Shown here piece by piece: positions 61,572-64,000 of a stretch of DNA of 64,000 nucleotides (position 1 is its first letter; the number at the start of each line of letters is the position of its first letter). Source of the stretch: Martelella alba (lineage in GTDB: Bacteria > Pseudomonadota > Gammaproteobacteria > Enterobacterales > Enterobacteriaceae); contig NZ_SZPQ01000006.1 in assembly GCF_005217455.1 (NCBI RefSeq), positions 62,001-126,000 of the forward strand, given 5' to 3'. Made by a program: the position numbers and the translations under genes. The notes under the pieces are model-generated. The model ran no database searches, was not told the origin of the DNA, and worked only from the letters and a program-made list of their open reading frames with translations.

Positions 61572-62567
61572 ATGAATAATTACGATGACATCAAGCGGTT
61601 CAAAGAAAAATTGAACATGGAAGGGTTCGATTACAAGGAAATCGCTGAAAATAACCCTCATAAGGCATCGAAGAACTGGGCCATTATCAAACAGGTGGCA
61701 TCGGCCGATGAGCCTTTTCATCCATTGGAACAAGGATTGTCGACACAACCCACCCCCACCCCAGTTTCCCGAAAGGAATTCGCCATGCCGGACGCGGACA
61801 AACCCGCCCCGGTACAGCTTCCGCGGCAGGACATCCGGTCAGCGGCGCATCCGTCCGGGCTTGAAAGCGCCCCGGCCCCGGCTGTCGGCAAGATATTTCC
61901 CACATCCCCGCTGATAAGCGCGCTGGATAAACTCCTGCCCGCCGCCACGGATTCGGGACCTTCGACCGATACGCCGGCCGCGGCGGGAAACACGCCCGAC
62001 GCGACTGGCCGGGACTTCAACGGCGCCGCTGTGCGCGAGCCGCTGTTCGATACTGGACGTAAAACTTTTAGTCCCGTCGACGTTGCCGACATTGACACCG
62101 TCCCGCCGGACGAAAAGCCGGCTAACCGAAACCCGCCGACACAATGGCAAACCGGCCCCGCGGCAGCCCTGTTTGGCGATCCCGGCCGCGCCCGGCCCGC
62201 CATCCCGGAACTTCAGCGGCAAGCCGTCCCCACGGCGGCCCTGTTCGGCGATCCCGGCCGCGCCTGGCCCTCCGCCCCAGGACCTCGGCGGCAAGCGGCC
62301 CCGTTTGGCGAGTCCGGCCACGCCCGGCCCTCCGCCCCGGAACCTTGGCGGCAAGCCGGCCCCATGGCGGCCCCGTTTGGCGAGTCCGGCCGCGCCCGAC
62401 CCACAGCGCCGTCCCCGAACCCGCCTTTCGCCGCCGGGGACGAACCGGAACAACCCGTGCGTTTCGATCAATTATTCAGCCGCAAATCCCGCCCCGCGGA
62501 CGGAACCCTGTCCGAACGGGATATGCCTCTTTCACTCCTTTTGGAGAATATCGCTTTATGCCGTTAG
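61572..62567 (+). CDS. Cellulose biosynthesis protein: BcsR-like N terminus plus long proline-rich region (BcsO/BcsP-like)
   Basis: A 331-residue protein. The first about 45 residues (NNYDDIKRFKEKLNMEGFDY, KEIAENNPHKASKNWAIIK) follow the pattern of BcsR/YhjR, a 62-residue cellulose-secretion factor. The rest is low-complexity and Pro/Ala/Arg-rich, as in BcsO-type proteins. Residues about 196-280 hold four imperfect copies of a unit like AALFGDPGRARPAIPELQRQ. The conserved-looking end is VRFDQLFSRKSRP and LSLLLENIALCR. GAGG 6 bases before the ATG at 61572 decides the start, only 11 bases beyond an ERIC repeat. It overlaps bcsQ by 10 bases, so it heads the bcs operon. Disorder is likely; it may organise the synthase complex. 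Confidence 0.72.
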   Translation: MNNYDDIKRFKEKLNMEGFDYKEIAENNPHKASKNWAIIKQVASADEPFHPLEQGLSTQPTPTPVSRKEFAMPDADKPAPVQLPRQDIRSAAHPSGLESAPAPAVGKIFPTSPLISALDKLLPAATDSGPSTDTPAAAGNTPDATGRDFNGAAVREPLFDTGRKTFSPVDVADIDTVPPDEKPANRNPPTQWQTGPAAALFGDPGRARPAIPELQRQAVPTAALFGDPGRAWPSAPGPRRQAAPFGESGHARPSAPEPWRQAGPMAAPFGESGRARPTAPSPNPPFAAGDEPEQPVRFDQLFSRKSRPADGTLSERDMPLSLLLENIALCR

Positions 62568-63361
62568 TGTGCGTCTGCTCGCCGAAGGGTGGCGTGGGAA
62601 AAACAACTCTGAGCGCCAATCTTGCCTATGCCTTGTCCCGAAGCGGCAGCAAAGTGCTGGTTATTGATTTTGATGTGCAAAATGCCTTGCGTTTACATTT
62701 CGGCGTGCCCATTTCCGATACCCGGGGCTACGTGGCCCAGGCGACCACGGCCGTCGATTGGAGCCAATTTATCCTCAAGGCGGACGCCAATTTGTTTGTA
62801 CTGCCCTATGGCGAAGTGGAAGAGGCCGATCGACTGGCCTTCGAGAACGCCTTGAGCCACGATCCCCATTTTTTGCGACGCGGTTTGAATACCGTGTTGA
62901 ATTATCCCGGCCTGGTGGTGATAGCCGATTTCCCGCCAGGTCCGGTTCCGGCGCTAAAAGCCGCCAGGGAACTGGCGGATCTGCACATTGTGGTCATGCT
63001 GGCCGATACCGCCTCGTTATCCCTGCTGCCGCAAATGGAAAGCCACAAATTCCTAGGCACGGCGATGAATACCCAACACGGTGAATATTACGTGGTTAAT
63101 CAGAGCGACAGCCGCCGGAATCTGAGCCGCGATGTATCCCAGTTTTTCGAGCAACGGTTAGGGGAACGCCTGTTAGGCATCGTCCATCGGGACGAATGCG
63201 TGCCGGAAGCGAACGCGTCGCAACGCGCCATTATCGAATTCAGTCCGGTTTCCGCCGCCGCGTTTGATATTGAGCTTATCAGCAAAAAAGTCGCCTCCAT
63301 TGTCGGGGTAAAAATCGGCGACGGCGAGTTTTACGCCTCGCCTGGCCAAGGAATCAAATAA
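62558..63361 (+). CDS. bcsQ: Cellulose synthase-associated ParA/MinD-like ATPase BcsQ
   Basis: A 267-residue SIMIBI ATPase (E. coli BcsQ has 250). It opens PLVCVCSPKGGVGKTTLSAN, a deviant Walker A with the signature lysine, and continues VLVIDFDVQNALRLHFGVP and VVIADFPPGPVPALKAA. BcsQ with BcsR controls assembly and polar placement of the cellulose synthase. Here the BcsR-like partner is the N terminus of the preceding, overlapping gene. The ATG at 62558 has GGAGA 11 bases upstream; the open frame reaches back to 62144 in another frame of the proline-rich gene. bcsA starts 17 bases after the stop. Confidence 0.94.
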   Translation: MPLVCVCSPKGGVGKTTLSANLAYALSRSGSKVLVIDFDVQNALRLHFGVPISDTRGYVAQATTAVDWSQFILKADANLFVLPYGEVEEADRLAFENALSHDPHFLRRGLNTVLNYPGLVVIADFPPGPVPALKAARELADLHIVVMLADTASLSLLPQMESHKFLGTAMNTQHGEYYVVNQSDSRRNLSRDVSQFFEQRLGERLLGIVHRDECVPEANASQRAIIEFSPVSAAAFDIELISKKVASIVGVKIGDGEFYASPGQGIK

Positions 63362-63378
63362 CTCGCTCGGAGGCAGGC

Positions 63379-64000
63379 ATGAACAAGCTTATCTTTTCAC
63401 TATTGCTGTTATTGCTGCTGCCGCTGGTGGTCATTATCGTCATCACACCGATGGACAGCGACAAGCAATATGTTTTCGGCCTGTTGAGCATTGCGTTATT
63501 GCTGGTGCTGGGCATCAACAAAAGCCACCGAATCAACGTCATCATGGTGGTGATGTCAATGCTGATGTCCACTCGTTACATTTATTGGCGCGCCACCTCG
63601 ACGTTGCATTTCAATTCGTGGGTGGAAGCGGTGCTGGGCATCGGCCTGTTTATGGCGGAGCTTTACGCCTGGACCATAATGATACTCGGCTATTTACAGA
63701 CCACATGGCCGCTAAAGCGGAAAATCGAACCGCTGCCGGAGGACATGTCCCTATGGCCCACGGTGGATATTTACGTTCCCACCTACAACGAAAGCCTGAA
63801 TGTGGTCCGGGATACGGTTCTGGCGGCCCAATGTATCGACTACCCGTCCGATAAAATGAAGATTTACATCCTGGATGACGGCAAGCGCAGCGAATTCGCG
63901 GTTTTCGCCGCCGATGCCGGCGTAGGATACATTACCCGCAGCGATAACAAGCACGCCAAGGCGGGCAACCTCAACCACGCCATGACCATCACCAAAGGCG
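63379..64000 (+). CDS. bcsA: Cellulose synthase catalytic subunit BcsA, partial
   Basis: An open frame of 207 codons from an ATG at 63379 runs off the right edge. It begins directly with a membrane helix (FSLLLLLLLPLVVIIVI), has further helices (FGLLSIALLLVLGI, AVLGIGLFMAELYAW) and then the GT-A domain: VDIYVPTYNESLNVVRDTV, the first UDP-binding motif ILDDGKRSEF and KAGNLNHAMT. BcsA polymerises UDP-glucose into cellulose and carries it across the inner membrane, activated by c-di-GMP at its PilZ domain (outside the window). The N terminus is shorter than that of E. coli BcsA. A GGAGG sequence lies about 8 bases before the start. Confidence 0.95.
   Translation, partial: MNKLIFSLLLLLLLPLVVIIVITPMDSDKQYVFGLLSIALLLVLGINKSHRINVIMVVMSMLMSTRYIYWRATSTLHFNSWVEAVLGIGLFMAELYAWTIMILGYLQTTWPLKRKIEPLPEDMSLWPTVDIYVPTYNESLNVVRDTVLAAQCIDYPSDKMKIYILDDGKRSEFAVFAADAGVGYITRSDNKHAKAGNLNHAMTITKG

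Noticed and set aside
62157-62420. Direct repeats considered as a CRISPR-like array
   Set aside because: The repeats are imperfect, adjacent without spacers and in phase with the coding frame, so they are protein repeats.
61839-62471. 210-codon minus-strand frame opposite the proline-rich Bcs protein
   Set aside because: Gly/Arg-rich shadow of the tandem repeats; the plus frame has a ribosome site and overlaps bcsQ as expected in an operon.

Overview
The window looks like chromosome from an enterobacterium (Enterobacterales), probably a plant-, soil- or insect-associated lineage near Pectobacteriaceae/Sodalis-type bacteria. Three things point there: the backbone order pitA-uspB-uspA / rsmJ-prlC / rlmJ-gor / yhjD-yhjE / yhjG / kdgK / yhjJ / pdeK(yhjK) / bcs, which I recognise from the E. 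coli 78-80 minute region; proteins that are near-homologues of the E. coli ones; and many ERIC-type intergenic repeats ending in a GAAGTATGACGAGTAT-like motif. The genus cannot be fixed from sequence alone. No rRNA, convincing tRNA, CRISPR array, insertion sequence or prophage was seen.

Layout. 1-6.6 kb: a partial MocR-type regulator divergent from a YczE-type membrane protein, then a PTS-dependent dihydroxyacetone kinase operon (dhaKLM) facing its activator dhaR. 6.9-13.5 kb: a LysR regulator divergent from a five-gene locus (M20 amidohydrolase, ABC permease, binding protein, AtzF-like amidase, ABC ATPase) that looks like uptake and hydrolysis of an amide- or ureido-type compound. 13.7-19.5 kb: backbone pitA, uspB, uspA, rsmJ, prlC. 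19.7-27.2 kb: an accessory block with a DoxX protein, a membrane-anchored XRE regulator coupled to a YddG exporter, a universal stress protein, an O-methyltransferase, and a run of broken genes (an old-yellow-enzyme/FadH-like Fe-S flavoprotein with two frameshifts and a deletion, a Crp-type HTH remnant, an HpcH/HpaI aldolase pseudogene). 27.4-29.8 kb: rlmJ and gor.

29.9-37.9 kb: a sulfate-ester utilisation locus on the minus strand: GntR/UTRA regulator, binding protein, permease, ATPase, Cys-type sulfatase, formylglycine-generating enzyme, SulP anion transporter. The parts fit one job: import an organosulfate, hydrolyse it in the cytoplasm with a sulfatase matured by the neighbouring enzyme, and move the sulfate. 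The binding protein carries an extra C-terminal domain that resembles NosL copper-binding proteins; this is the most unusual feature I found. 38.4-45.4 kb: yqgA-like protein, GNAT-like protein, ABC exporter, and an arcD-arcA pair without arcB or arcC.

46.4-64 kb: backbone yhjD, yhjE, cdh, yhjG, kdgK, a PAS-LuxR regulator, a CodB-like permease, yhjJ, the c-di-GMP phosphodiesterase pdeK, and the start of a cellulose operon (a BcsR-like/proline-rich protein, bcsQ, and bcsA cut by the window edge). Compared with E. coli, dtpB, pdeH and dctA are missing from their usual places. The ERIC elements, internal deletions and pseudogenes suggest a genome that is losing or rearranging accessory functions.
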